From: Poseidonocella pacifica
GTDB lineage: Bacteria > Pseudomonadota > Alphaproteobacteria > Rhodobacterales > Rhodobacteraceae
Assembly (NCBI RefSeq): GCF_900111875.1
Contig: NZ_FOJU01000009.1
Coordinates: 1-64,000, forward strand
Direction of reading: 5' to 3'
Length of the DNA stretch: 64,000 bases
Part shown: piece after piece, positions 33,419 through 42,532 of the stretch
Layout: every line of letters begins with the position of its first letter
Numbering within the stretch: position 1 is the first letter of the stretch
The notes under the pieces: generated by a model
Database searches by the model: none
Told to the model about the DNA's origin: nothing
Seen by the model: the letters and a program-made list of their open reading frames with translations, nothing else
Position numbers and translations under genes: made by a program

Positions 33419-34279
33419 TCAGGCGCTTGCCGCCCAATCCCAGTAGAGTTCGCGCGCCCGCCGCGTGATGGGTCCGATCTCATATTGACGGTCCTCAAAG
33501 GCACTTACCGGGGTGACCTTCATGAGGTTGCCGGACAGAAACACTTCGTCCGCACCCTCGAAATCGGCGAAGGTCAGCACGGTTTCATGTACCGTGATCC
33601 CGTCGGCACGCAGGTTCGAGATATGGCGTGCGCGGGTGATCCCCGCGAGGAAGGTGCCATTGGGAACGGGTGTAAAGACTTCGCCGTCCCGAACCATGAA
33701 GACGTTGGCGGACGCACTTTCCGCGACATTACCGAGCGCGTCGGCGACAAGAGCGTTGCCAAATCCCTTCGACCGGGCCTCCGCCAGCATCCGCGCATTG
33801 TTCGGATAGAGACATCCGGCTTTGGCGTTCACGACATTGTCGGCAAGCAGCGGGCGGCGAAATTGAGTGCGGGTGAGGGTCGTCGCGGCATCCGGATCGG
33901 CCATGGGGATGGCCTCGAGGCTGATCGCGAAGCCGGTCGCACCTTGCTTCGGAACGATCCCGAGGTAGTCTCCCTCCAGCGCCCAATACATGGGCCGGAT
34001 ATAGATCGCCTGATCAGGGCGATAGGCTGCGAGTCCCTCTTGGACGATCGCGATCATGTCTTCGGCGCTCACCGTGGGTGTGATCATCAGCGCCTCGGCG
34101 GACCGGTTCACGCGCGCGCAATGCGCGTCGAGGTCCGGGGTCAGCCCGTTGACCGAACGCGCCCCGTCAAAGACAGTCGTTCCCAGCCATGATCCGTGAT
34201 CCCCCGCGCGCATGACGGCAACATCGCCCTCGTGCCAGCGTCCATCGAAATAGGTGCGCAGATCGGTTCCTGTTGCCAT
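33419..34279 (-). CDS. Branched-chain amino acid aminotransferase-like (class IV)
   Basis: A 286-residue fold-type IV PLP enzyme. It opens with TDLRTYFDGRWHEGDVAV, carries YIRPMYWALEGDYLG in the substrate-binding region, NVVNAKAGCLYPNNARML with the likely Schiff-base Lys, and GNVAESASANVFMVRDGEVF with the conserved Glu/Asn of the BCAT group. It would transfer amino groups between branched-chain 2-oxo acids and glutamate; a D-amino-acid transaminase or aminodeoxychorismate lyase role is less likely. It has an adequate gap of its own on each side. Confidence 0.85.
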   Translation of the reverse strand: MATGTDLRTYFDGRWHEGDVAVMRAGDHGSWLGTTVFDGARSVNGLTPDLDAHCARVNRSAEALMITPTVSAEDMIAIVQEGLAAYRPDQAIYIRPMYWALEGDYLGIVPKQGATGFAISLEAIPMADPDAATTLTRTQFRRPLLADNVVNAKAGCLYPNNARMLAEARSKGFGNALVADALGNVAESASANVFMVRDGEVFTPVPNGTFLAGITRARHISNLRADGITVHETVLTFADFEGADEVFLSGNLMKVTPVSAFEDRQYEIGPITRRARELYWDWAASA

Positions 34280-34354
34280 GTCGCCTTGTCCCCCGTTGAC
34301 TCGGCGGCGACACTAGCGACCGGGGCCGCAGAGTAAAGCAGGGACCAAAGGAAA

Positions 34355-34382
34355 CGCCCCCGGCATGGGGACACCGGGGGCG
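34355..34382 (-). terminator. Hairpin terminator downstream of the VOC gene
   Basis: A 9-bp perfect stem CGCCCCCGG / CCGGGGGCG with a 10-base loop lies between the VOC protein gene stop and the aminotransferase start. Its T-run on the minus strand is short (GTTTCC). Confidence 0.75.
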
Positions 34383-34460
34383 AAAACGTCTAAATTGGCA
34401 GGTTATCGAAATGATATTGGCGCTTCACGGTGCGCCCTTCTCCCATACTGCGGAGATGCG

Positions 34461-34949
34461 TCAGATTCGTGACGGTGCCGCCAGCAAGGCTTCGATATCG
34501 AGAGGGGCGTTCACCATGGCGAGGTTGCCTTCGGCGTCCCGTGGCCAGTCGGTCTCGGGACGATCACGGTAAATCTCAATGCCATTCTGGTCTGGGTCGC
34601 GGAAATAGAGCGCTTCGCTCACGCTGTGATCCGCAGCGCCGTCGATCTCTATTCCGGCGTCCAGCACCCGTTGCAAGGCCTCGGCAAGCGCGCGGCGATC
34701 GGGATAGACAAAGGCCACATGGTACAGGCCGGGCGCACGTCTGGGTCCGGGGGCGGCACCTGCGCTGTGCCACGTATTGAGCCCGATGTGATGGTGATAG
34801 CCGCCGGCCGAGAGGAAGGCCGCCTGCGTTCCATGGCGCGTGATAAGGTCAAAGCCCATCACATCGTGGTAAAAGGCGATGGACCGGTCGAGATTGGACA
34901 CCTTCAGGTGAACGTGGCCAATGCGGGTTTCTGGATGGGCGCGGCTCAT
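34461..34949 (-). CDS. VOC-family protein (glyoxalase/extradiol dioxygenase fold)
   Basis: A 162-residue protein: RIGHVHLKVSNLDRSIAFYHDVMGFDL opens the VOC beta-alpha-beta unit with His at position 13 as a metal ligand. HHIGLNTWHSAG in the middle supplies His residues, and ALYFRDPDQNGIEIYRDRP supplies the Glu ligand. Together they give a His/His/Glu site that binds Fe2+ or Ni2+. It could be a glyoxalase-like, catechol-2,3-dioxygenase-like or resistance protein; size and pattern fit CatE-type single-domain enzymes. The ATG is at 34949; the long upstream frame is not used. Confidence 0.85.
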   Translation of the reverse strand: MSRAHPETRIGHVHLKVSNLDRSIAFYHDVMGFDLITRHGTQAAFLSAGGYHHHIGLNTWHSAGAAPGPRRAPGLYHVAFVYPDRRALAEALQRVLDAGIEIDGAADHSVSEALYFRDPDQNGIEIYRDRPETDWPRDAEGNLAMVNAPLDIEALLAAPSRI

Positions 34950-35127
34950 GGTGGTCTCCGGGTTGATCGTACCCCCTGAAGCTAGGCAAACAGGCTGCGC
35001 AACAAAACGCTCACGCGCGCAGAGGCCATGCGCGCTTTTGCGTAGCTCGCAATTCTGCACGGTATCGTGATTTGTGAATATGACTGCGTGGTGGTTCGTG
35101 TGGGAAGAGGCAAGCAAGGAGATACGC

Positions 35128-35676
35128 ATGCGATACAATGGGCTTACGCGCCGCCGATTGCTCCTGACAGGTGCGGCGGCTGGTGTTGCGGGGATGGCAG
35201 AGGCTGCATCGACCCGGCACAACCTTTCGAGCTTTCGCGCCGTGCGCTGGCAAGAGCATTTCGACACGCTTCGAAACGGTGCGATCCTCGCGGATACGCA
35301 ATCACGCGCGCTGCATTACTGGTCGGAGGACGAGAGCTTCTACAAGGTGTATCCGACGTCCGTTCCGATCAGCGAAGAGTTGACGAAGCGCGGCTATACC
35401 GAAGTCGTGCGCAAGGTCGAGGGCCCCACCTGGACGCCGACCCCCTCCATGCGCGAACGTGATCCTTCGTTGCCACCGGTGATCCCGGCAGGCCCTGAAA
35501 ATCCGCTCGGGACTCATGCGCTCTACCTCTCATGGCAGTATTACCGCATCCACGGGACCCACGACACGCGCAAGATCGGCCGCCCGTCATCGGATGGCTG
35601 CATCGGGCTTTATAATGAGATGATCGCAGAGCTTTACCAGCTGGCGACAGTCGGCACGCAGGTTCGGCTGATCTGA
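35128..35676 (+). CDS. L,D-transpeptidase-like protein with twin-arginine signal
   Basis: A 182-residue exported protein. The N-terminus GLTRRRLLLTGAAAGVAG is a twin-arginine (Tat) signal. The YkuD domain follows, with YRIHGTHDTRKIGRPSSDGCIGLYNE carrying the His and the catalytic Cys. The canonical Ser-His-Gly-Cys is Ser-Asp-Gly-Cys here, replacing one conserved His. It is preceded by AAGGAG. Such enzymes cross-link peptidoglycan 3-3 or attach lipoproteins. Whether this variant is active is uncertain. It converges on trpS. Confidence 0.85.
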   Translation: MRYNGLTRRRLLLTGAAAGVAGMAEAASTRHNLSSFRAVRWQEHFDTLRNGAILADTQSRALHYWSEDESFYKVYPTSVPISEELTKRGYTEVVRKVEGPTWTPTPSMRERDPSLPPVIPAGPENPLGTHALYLSWQYYRIHGTHDTRKIGRPSSDGCIGLYNEMIAELYQLATVGTQVRLI

Positions 35677-35678
35677 TC

Positions 35679-36719
35679 TCAGGGCTGAAGGAAGCCGACG
35701 ATTTCGTAGGTTTGCTTCAGCACCGGCTCGGCAATCGCCCGCGCTCTCAATGCACCCCGTCCGAGGACGCGGTCGATTTCCGAAACATCGTCCATGAGGC
35801 GGTTCATTTCCCCGGTGATCGGGCTGAGAATTTCCACCGCGAGATCAGCGAGCAAGGGTTTGAACTCCCCGAACTGCTTGCCGCCCATTTCCGCGATCAC
35901 GTCTTCGGCGGTGCGGTTCGACAACGCGGCATAGATATTGACGAGGTTGCGCGCCTCGGGGCGATCCTTCAGCCCCTCAAGCTCGGAGGGCAGCGGCTCG
36001 GGATCTGTCTTGGCCTTGCGGATCTTTTTGGCAATCGTGTCGGCATCGTCACTCATGTTGATGCGGGAGGCATCCGAGGGATCGGATTTCGACATCTTCT
36101 TGGTGCCGTCGCGCAGGGACATGACGCGCGTCGCTTCGCCTTCGATGACCGGATCGGTCATTGGAAAGAAGTCCACGCCATAGTCATGGTTGAACTTCGC
36201 GGCGATATCGCGCGTCAATTCAACATGCTGTTTCTGGTCGTCGCCAACCGGGACGTGGGTTGCGTGATAGATCAGGATGTCCGCCGCCATGAGCGAGGGA
36301 TAGGCATAAAGGCCGAGCGAGGCCTTCTCGGCGTTCTTGCCAGCCTTGTCCTTGAACTGGGTCATCCGGTTCATCCAGCCAATCCGCGCCACACAGTTGA
36401 ATACCCACGCAAGTTGCGCATGCTCGGGCACCGCCGATTGGTTGAAGAGAATGGCCTTTTCGGGATTGAGCCCCGCAGCAATATAGAAGGCGGCAAGCTG
36501 GCGCGTACGCAGGCGAAGCTCCGCAGGGTCCTGCCAGACGGTGATCGCGTGCAGATCCACCATGCAGTAGAGCGTTTCGGGAAATTCATCCTGCATGGCG
36601 ACAAAGCGCCGCACGGCACCGAGATAGTTGCCAAGGGTCAAACCACCCGACGGTTGCACCCCGGAAAACACCCGGGGGGTGAATTTCGCCGTTGCTAGGC
36701 CTTGAGCTGCCTCTGTCAT
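35679..36719 (-). CDS. trpS: Tryptophanyl-tRNA synthetase
   Basis: A 346-residue class I aminoacyl-tRNA synthetase. [20 protein letters not shown] holds the HIGH-like signature (here GLTLGNYLG), and [17 protein letters not shown] is the KMSKS loop, followed by the C-terminal anticodon-binding helices. Divergent from the rhomboid-like gene with 73 bases between them. Confidence 0.97.
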   Translation of the reverse strand: MTEAAQGLATAKFTPRVFSGVQPSGGLTLGNYLGAVRRFVAMQDEFPETLYCMVDLHAITVWQDPAELRLRTRQLAAFYIAAGLNPEKAILFNQSAVPEHAQLAWVFNCVARIGWMNRMTQFKDKAGKNAEKASLGLYAYPSLMAADILIYHATHVPVGDDQKQHVELTRDIAAKFNHDYGVDFFPMTDPVIEGEATRVMSLRDGTKKMSKSDPSDASRINMSDDADTIAKKIRKAKTDPEPLPSELEGLKDRPEARNLVNIYAALSNRTAEDVIAEMGGKQFGEFKPLLADLAVEILSPITGEMNRLMDDVSEIDRVLGRGALRARAIAEPVLKQTYEIVGFLQP

Positions 36720-36792
36720 GGGGAACTCCGTCTGGATTTATGGTCTGCGGTGGCTTATCGGTGCGCCGCAACCCCGTCAAGCGAGGCACCTG

Positions 36793-37476
36793 ATGCACGA
36801 CAACGACGCAAGCCCGGTCAACCCGCTACCACCGGTGGTCTGGGCCCTGTTCCTGCTGATCTTCGGGGTGGAAATCATCCTCTCCCTTGCCTCCCGTGGG
36901 CTTATTGGCGGAGCGGGGGGAGTCGGCTGGCGGCTCGAAGCGCTGAGCAGTTATGGGTTTTCCAATGAGTGGATGAGCTTCGCGGTAGAGCGCGGCGCGC
37001 TCGGGTTGGATACGCTCAAGCGCTTCGTCACCTATTCCTTCGTCCACGGGGCGTTCACGCAAACGCTCTTTGTCGGGGTCTTTCTGCTCGCACTGGGCAA
37101 GTTTGTGGGGGAGGTCTTTCACCCTGTCGCTCTGCTCGCGCTCTTTATTCTGTCGGGAATTGGTGGCGCGCTGGTCTTTTGGGTGTTTGGGCCGGAGCAG
37201 GGATGGCTCATCGGCGGCTTCCCTTCGGTCTACGGTCTCATTGGCGGCTTCACCTATCTGATGTGGCTTCGCCTCGGCGCGTTGGGACAGACCCAGCTTA
37301 TGGCGTTTCGACTGGTCGGGGTGCTGTTGGCGATCCAGCTTCTGTTCGGGTTGCTGTTTGGAGGTGGTTCCGATTGGATCGCCGACTTGGGCGGTTTCGC
37401 AACCGGATTTCTCTTCTCAATCCTCCTCGCACCCGGGGGACTGTCGCGGTTGCTCGCGAAGATGCGTCAGCGGTAG
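36793..37476 (+). CDS. Rhomboid-like intramembrane protein
   Basis: A 227-residue membrane protein with six helices. GGFPSVYGLIGGFTY contains a Gly-x-Ser-like position (the rhomboid Ser site, shifted: PSVYG). The last-helix motif reads WIADLGGFATGFLFS where active rhomboids have a catalytic His before LGG. Thus Asp or Ala replaces His, and the protein may be an inactive pseudoprotease. Start at the ATG at 36793 (MHDNDASPVN). Family call moderate; function unknown. Confidence 0.8.
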   Translation: MHDNDASPVNPLPPVVWALFLLIFGVEIILSLASRGLIGGAGGVGWRLEALSSYGFSNEWMSFAVERGALGLDTLKRFVTYSFVHGAFTQTLFVGVFLLALGKFVGEVFHPVALLALFILSGIGGALVFWVFGPEQGWLIGGFPSVYGLIGGFTYLMWLRLGALGQTQLMAFRLVGVLLAIQLLFGLLFGGGSDWIADLGGFATGFLFSILLAPGGLSRLLAKMRQR

Positions 37477-37483
37477 AAGCCGC

Positions 37484-38446
37484 TCAGCGCCGCAGCGGCG
37501 TAACACTGGCGCCGGCTCTTGCGACCGGTTCGTCCCCGGTCTCCGCAAGGAAGTGCTCCCACAGCGGTTGCAGCGCCGGTTTGGTATTGTCGCGCCGGCG
37601 ATAGAGGCGGATTTCCAGATCGGTTTCAAAGGCCGGGCCGCCGGCGCGGACGAGCGCGCCGCTTTCCAGTTCAGCGTCGCAGAACCGGGACGGAAGCCAC
37701 CCAAGCCCGAAACCTTCGAGGATGAGGGCCTTGACCGAGCTGGACAGCGCATTCTGACTTACCAACAGGGTGTTCGCCGTCCCGCTATGGGCCATCAGCA
37801 AATCATCCACGATGGGGCGCAGGACGGAGGCGGTGCCGTAAGAGATCAGGGGAACCCTGCTCTTGTCTGTGTTGGGCAGGCGAAAGAGCGGCGTGCGATC
37901 GGGACCGGGACGTGCAACCGGGATGAACCTGTCCCGCGCCAGACAGATGTGATCGAAGCCTTTTTGATCCAGCGGCGTGAGGAAGCTCAGGGCGGGGTGC
38001 CAATAACACAGCATGAGATCGCACCCCCCTTGCACCAATGATCCCACGAACTTTTCAGCGGGCCAGGAGACCGAGCCCAGCTCGACCGACAACAGCCCCC
38101 GATCCACCTGCGGTTGGATGTGGCTGCCATGATAGGTGGTGTAGAGTGACTGGCTCGCCGCGAGGCGAAGGACGCGGGCATCCTCGGCATCCGCAATCTG
38201 GCAGCGCTCGATGGTCTCTTCCATCTTGCGCAGCATGCTCTGGGCCTGCCCGAGGAAAATCTCGCCCGCCGGAGTGAGGCTGAGGGGAAGTGTGTCGCGG
38301 TTGATCAGTTGTGCGCCGACAGCGTTTTCAAGCGCGCGAATACGGCGCGAGAACGCGGGCTGGCTTACGTGCCGTTCTTCGGCGGCACGGGAAAAACTCA
38401 GGGACGCGGCGAGAGAAATGAAATCTCTCAGCCAGTTGAATTCCAC
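37484..38446 (-). CDS. LysR-type transcriptional regulator
   Basis: A 320-residue LysR regulator. MEFNWLRDFISLAASLSFSR (the winged helix-turn-helix) and RHVSQPAFSRRIRALENAVG are the DNA-binding domain; the rest is the type-2 periplasmic-binding-like effector domain. GTG start with AGGAGG 10 bases upstream. It lies 1 base after dppF on the same strand, so it may be co-transcribed with and regulate the peptide transporter. Confidence 0.92.
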   Translation of the reverse strand: MEFNWLRDFISLAASLSFSRAAEERHVSQPAFSRRIRALENAVGAQLINRDTLPLSLTPAGEIFLGQAQSMLRKMEETIERCQIADAEDARVLRLAASQSLYTTYHGSHIQPQVDRGLLSVELGSVSWPAEKFVGSLVQGGCDLMLCYWHPALSFLTPLDQKGFDHICLARDRFIPVARPGPDRTPLFRLPNTDKSRVPLISYGTASVLRPIVDDLLMAHSGTANTLLVSQNALSSSVKALILEGFGLGWLPSRFCDAELESGALVRAGGPAFETDLEIRLYRRRDNTKPALQPLWEHFLAETGDEPVARAGASVTPLRR

Positions 38447-38447
38447 G

Positions 38448-39503
38448 TCAGACAGCCTCCTGCAGGGTCATTCCTGCATCGGTGCGCCCTTCCTCAACCG
38501 CGTGGCAGGCAACCAATGCGCCGTCACTTTGCGCGAATGGCTCAGGTTTTTCAACGCGGCATCGGGCGTTGGCAAGCGGGCAGCGGGTCTGGAACGGGCA
38601 TCCGGGGGGCAAATCAATGGGCGTCGGGATCTCTCCCTTGAGGCGGATGTGGCTGGGGCTGTCGTCGTTGAGGGAGGGCACGGCGGACAAAAGCGCCTTG
38701 GTATAGGGGTGTTTCGGGGCGGAAAAGAGCGTGCGGGTATCGGCGACTTCGCAGATGGATCCGAGGTACAGCACCACCACACGGGTGCCGAAATGTTCAA
38801 CCACGCTCAGGTCATGGGTGATGAAGAGATAGGTGATGTCGTGCGCTTCCTGCATCTCCAGCATGAGGTTGAGCACCTGCGCCTGAATGGAAACATCGAG
38901 CGCGGAGATCGGCTCATCCGCGACGATGAATTCAGGGTCGACGGTGAGGGCCCGCGCGATGGCGATCCGCTGACGTTGCCCGCCCGACAATTCGTGGGAA
39001 TAGCGCGCCGCCCAAGTGGGATCGATGCCCACCGATTTCATCACCTTCGCGATCTTGTCGCGGATCTCTCCCGATCCAAGGCCGGGATTGTGATAGCGTG
39101 TCGGCTCTTCGAGGGTCTGGCCGATGGTCATGCGCGGGTTGAGCGAGGCATATGGGTTCTGAAACACCATCTGGATCTTGCTGCGGATCGGCAACAGGGC
39201 CTTGCCCCGCAAGGTATCGATGCGCTGACCGTCGTAGTGGATCGACCCGCCACTTGGGGTCAGCAGGTTCGCCACCATCCGGGCGACGGTGGATTTTCCG
39301 CAGCCGGATTCACCAACCACGCACACCGCCTCACCGCGGCCCACGTCAAAGGAAATATCGTTGACCGCATGCACCGCGCGCGTATCCCGGCGCAGCTTCC
39401 CACCGCGAAACTTCAGACTCTCAAGAAAGCCGCTGTCGACGTCGAAGCGCTTTTCGAGGTTACGGATTTGCAGCAGCGGCCCGTCTTTTTGTTCGGGGGT
39501 CAT
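38448..39503 (-). CDS. dppF: Dipeptide/oligopeptide ABC transporter ATP-binding protein (DppF/OppF type)
   Basis: A 351-residue ATPase: GESGCGKST (Walker A), LSGGQRQRIAIARAL (signature), FIVADEPISALDVS (Walker B) and a C-terminal Cys cluster (GCPFQTRCPLANARC) found in the oligopeptide subfamily. The start overlaps the dppD stop (ATGA). Part of dppABCD-dppF; a specific dipeptide or oligopeptide preference is not shown. Confidence 0.93.
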   Translation of the reverse strand: MTPEQKDGPLLQIRNLEKRFDVDSGFLESLKFRGGKLRRDTRAVHAVNDISFDVGRGEAVCVVGESGCGKSTVARMVANLLTPSGGSIHYDGQRIDTLRGKALLPIRSKIQMVFQNPYASLNPRMTIGQTLEEPTRYHNPGLGSGEIRDKIAKVMKSVGIDPTWAARYSHELSGGQRQRIAIARALTVDPEFIVADEPISALDVSIQAQVLNLMLEMQEAHDITYLFITHDLSVVEHFGTRVVVLYLGSICEVADTRTLFSAPKHPYTKALLSAVPSLNDDSPSHIRLKGEIPTPIDLPPGCPFQTRCPLANARCRVEKPEPFAQSDGALVACHAVEEGRTDAGMTLQEAV

Positions 39504-40495
39504 TGTGCGCCCTCCAGTTCGGCCAGTTCGGCGTGCAGTCGTTTCACCTCGTGGCAGGCAACCTGAACCTCGCCGAACTGGGTGATCTCGGGCATTCGGG
39601 CACGGCAGACGTCGGTGGCCAATTCGCAGCGCGGATTGAAAGGGCATCCGGGCGGCATGGTCGAGAGCGTCGGCATGGAGCCGGGGATCTGTCGCAGCCG
39701 GGTGCCCGGCGGTGTTTGCTGCGGCAGGGCGTTGATCAGGCCCTGGGTATAGGGATGCTGCGGGTCGTTAATGATGGCGCGGGTCTTGCCGCTTTCGATG
39801 ATGCGGCCGGCATACATGACCAGCGTGCGTTCGGTGACCTGACTGACCACCCCGAGATCATGGGTGATCAGCATCAGCCCCACCATGTTGGACCGGCACA
39901 TTTCCAGAAGCAGTTCCATGATATCGGCTTGGATCGTCACGTCGAGCGCGGTGGTCGGCTCATCCGCGATGATAAGCTGCGGGTCGAGCAACAGCGCGAT
40001 GGCGATCACGATCCGCTGACGCATTCCGCCCGAAAGCTCGTGCGGATATTGGTCCAGCCGGGCCTCTGGGGAGGGGATGTACACTTCCTTGAGCTTGACG
40101 AGCGAGATCTGACGCGCGTCGTCATAGGAAAGCCGGCGATGCGCGCGCAGGGTTTCGATCATCTGTTGGCCGATGGTCAGAACCGGATTCAGCGTGACCA
40201 TGGGATCCTGAAAGATCATGGCCATGCGGTTTCCACGGAGCCTGCGAATTTCCCGGTCGGACATCTTGGTGACGTCCTTGCCTTCAAAGAGGATCTCGCC
40301 GCTGTCGATGTAGCCGGGACGCGAGAGCAGGTTCATGAGGGCAAAGCCCGTGATCGACTTGCCCGCGCCGGATTCACCGACAACGCCGACACGTTCGCCG
40401 CGCGCCACGTCGAAGGAGATGCCGTGCAGCGCGGTGACGGGAGTGCCGCGCGTGCCAAACTTTACGGTGAGATCCCGAACGGAGAGCAATGTCAT
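39500..40495 (-). CDS. dppD: Dipeptide/oligopeptide ABC transporter ATP-binding protein (DppD/OppD type)
   Basis: A 331-residue ATPase with Walker A GESGAGKS, signature LSGGMRQRIVIAIALL, Walker B LIIADEPTTALDVT, and the oligopeptide-type C-terminal GCPFNPRCELATDVC (Cys4 iron-sulfur-like motif). Partner of DppF. Confidence 0.93.
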   Translation of the reverse strand: MTLLSVRDLTVKFGTRGTPVTALHGISFDVARGERVGVVGESGAGKSITGFALMNLLSRPGYIDSGEILFEGKDVTKMSDREIRRLRGNRMAMIFQDPMVTLNPVLTIGQQMIETLRAHRRLSYDDARQISLVKLKEVYIPSPEARLDQYPHELSGGMRQRIVIAIALLLDPQLIIADEPTTALDVTIQADIMELLLEMCRSNMVGLMLITHDLGVVSQVTERTLVMYAGRIIESGKTRAIINDPQHPYTQGLINALPQQTPPGTRLRQIPGSMPTLSTMPPGCPFNPRCELATDVCRARMPEITQFGEVQVACHEVKRLHAELAELEGAQ

Positions 40496-40498
40496 GAG

Positions 40499-41461
40499 TC
40501 AGCCCTTGTAGAGTTTCGGGTTAAGCACGTCGCGGGTCCAGTCACCGAGCAGGTTGATGACCAGAACCAGTGTCACCAGAACCGCGCCGGGGATGACGGT
40601 GATCCACCAACTGCCCGAAAGGATGTAGTCGAAGCCCGAAGAGATCAGAGAGCCAAGCGATGGCTGGCTCGGCGGCATTCCCAACCCCAGAAAGCTCAGC
40701 GAGGCCTCGGAGATAATCGCGTTGGCGACCTGCACGGTAGAGATGACGAAGATCGGCGAGAGTGAGTTGGGCAGGATGTGGCGGAGCATGATGCGCCCCG
40801 GCCCGAAGCCAAGAACGCGTGCGCTGTCGACATATTCCTTCTTCTTCTCGGCAAGCACGGTCGCACGCACGGTTCGCGCGTATTGCGGCCATTCCGCAAC
40901 CCCGATAACCGCGATCAGAAAGACAACAGCGTAGCGACTGAAGATCTCGGAGCCAAAAAGCGCCTGCGTCAGAGCGAGAAAGATGATCGCCACCATGAGG
41001 GTGGAGAAGGAAAGTTGAATATCGGCCAGCCGCATCAGCACGCTGTCGGTGCGCCCGCCGACATAACCGGAGATGAGACCAATGGAAATCCCGAGGAAGG
41101 CCTGCACCGCGACGGCGCAGACGCCGATTATGATCGACAGGCGTGTACCATAGAGGATTGTCGAGAGCAGGTCGCGCCCCTGATCATCCGTGCCGAGGCT
41201 GAACTCCGGCAGGGCGCCATAGACCCAGAATGGGGGGTATTCGCTGTTCAGAATGTCGATCTGGGCCGGATCATAGGGATCGAACGGAGCGATCAGAGGC
41301 GCGCAAAAGGCCACACCGGTGATGAGGAGGAAAATCGCCATGGAGACGATGGCCACGGGATTGCGGCGAAAGGAATAGGCGATGTTGCTCGCCCAGAACT
41401 CGCGCAGCCGCGACGGGCGGCGTATCGCGATGACGGGGTTTTCGGCGGTCTGGTCGGTCAT
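40499..41461 (-). CDS. dppC: Dipeptide/oligopeptide ABC transporter permease (DppC type)
   Basis: A 320-residue permease with six helices and an N-terminal OppC_N segment. The EAA-like coupling loop appears as EKKKEYVDSARVLGFGPGRIMLRHILPN. The stop is 3 bases before the dppD start; the start overlaps dppB (ATGA). Confidence 0.93.
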   Translation of the reverse strand: MTDQTAENPVIAIRRPSRLREFWASNIAYSFRRNPVAIVSMAIFLLITGVAFCAPLIAPFDPYDPAQIDILNSEYPPFWVYGALPEFSLGTDDQGRDLLSTILYGTRLSIIIGVCAVAVQAFLGISIGLISGYVGGRTDSVLMRLADIQLSFSTLMVAIIFLALTQALFGSEIFSRYAVVFLIAVIGVAEWPQYARTVRATVLAEKKKEYVDSARVLGFGPGRIMLRHILPNSLSPIFVISTVQVANAIISEASLSFLGLGMPPSQPSLGSLISSGFDYILSGSWWITVIPGAVLVTLVLVINLLGDWTRDVLNPKLYKG

Positions 41462-42438
41462 GCGCCCATCCTCGCGAGTTTGACGGTCGGGTTGACCAGC
41501 CCATAGATCAGATCAACGATTGTGTTGGTCACCACGAAAATGAAGCCCACGACGATCAGGTAAGCGACGATAAGCGGCGTATCCACACGGTTTACCGCCT
41601 CAAGAAACATCGAACCCATCCCCGGCCAGCTGAACACGGTTTCCGTCAGGATCGTGTAGGCGACCATGGTGCCAATCTGGACGCCGCCGACGGTGATCAC
41701 GGGCAGAAGCGTGTTTTTGAGCGCGTGCACGAAATAGATACGCCCCGGCGCGATGCCCTTGGCGCGCGCAAAGCGGACGTATTCGCTCTGCATCACCTCC
41801 ATCATCTCGGCCCGGATCAGCCGGATGAACATCGGCAGCATGATGGAGGAGAGGGCGATAGAGGGCATGATGATATGGGCCCATCCATCGACGGTCAGAA
41901 AATTGGTGTCCCATGATCCGATGATGTGGACCGTCTCTCCGCGCCCGAAGGAGGGCATCCAGCCCAGTTCCACGGAAAAGAAATAGATCATCAGGATCGC
42001 GGTCAGAAACACCGGGATTGAGATGCCGATGATGGAGATGGCCATGATCGCCCGGCTGAGGATCGAGTTTGGCCGGATTGCCGTATAGATCCCGAGCGGC
42101 ACGGAAAGACCGATGATGATGATCGTCGCACCGAAGACGAGTTCCATCGTGGCGGGAAGCTTTTTCAGGATCACCTCAAGCGCCGGTTCCTTGAAGAAAT
42201 AGGAGGTGCCAAGGTCGCCCTGAAGCGCGCTGCCGAGGAAGCGCCAGTATTGCACCAGAAAAGGATCGTTCAGCCCGAGATCTTCGCGAAGCTGTTGCCG
42301 CACCTCTTCGGAAACGGATTGCCCCAGAAGCTCGCGCAGCGGATCGCCAAGGTTTCCTTGGATCGCAAAGGCAATGAGCGAGATCGCCAGCATCACGGCG
42401 ATGGCCTGCAAGAGCCGTTTGACGAGGTAGGCAAACAT
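41458..42438 (-). CDS. dppB: Dipeptide/oligopeptide ABC transporter permease (DppB type)
   Basis: A 326-residue permease, MFAYLVKRLLQAIAVMLAIS at the N-terminus, coupling loop EVMQSEYVRFARAKGIAPGRI, six helices. It is 95 bases downstream of dppA, with a hairpin between. Confidence 0.94.
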   Translation of the reverse strand: MFAYLVKRLLQAIAVMLAISLIAFAIQGNLGDPLRELLGQSVSEEVRQQLREDLGLNDPFLVQYWRFLGSALQGDLGTSYFFKEPALEVILKKLPATMELVFGATIIIIGLSVPLGIYTAIRPNSILSRAIMAISIIGISIPVFLTAILMIYFFSVELGWMPSFGRGETVHIIGSWDTNFLTVDGWAHIIMPSIALSSIMLPMFIRLIRAEMMEVMQSEYVRFARAKGIAPGRIYFVHALKNTLLPVITVGGVQIGTMVAYTILTETVFSWPGMGSMFLEAVNRVDTPLIVAYLIVVGFIFVVTNTIVDLIYGLVNPTVKLARMGA

Positions 42439-42500
42439 CCCTCGGATTCCTTGTTGACAGTGATATGGCGCGTGGGCGCGAACGGTATGGCCGGTGGTCA

Positions 42501-42521
42501 GGGGGCGCGCGGGGCGCCCCC
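42501..42521 (-). terminator. Hairpin between dppA and dppB
   Basis: GGGGGCGC / GCGCCCCC is an 8-bp perfect stem 11 bases beyond the dppA stop, with no T-run. Such hairpins commonly raise the amount of binding-protein transcript over the downstream permeases by partial termination or 3'-end protection. Confidence 0.6.
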
Positions 42522-42532
42522 ATCCGTCGTGA

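Noticed and set aside
35712-36698. A 328-codon plus-strand frame across trpS
   Set aside because: Antisense shadow of trpS with no recognisable motif.
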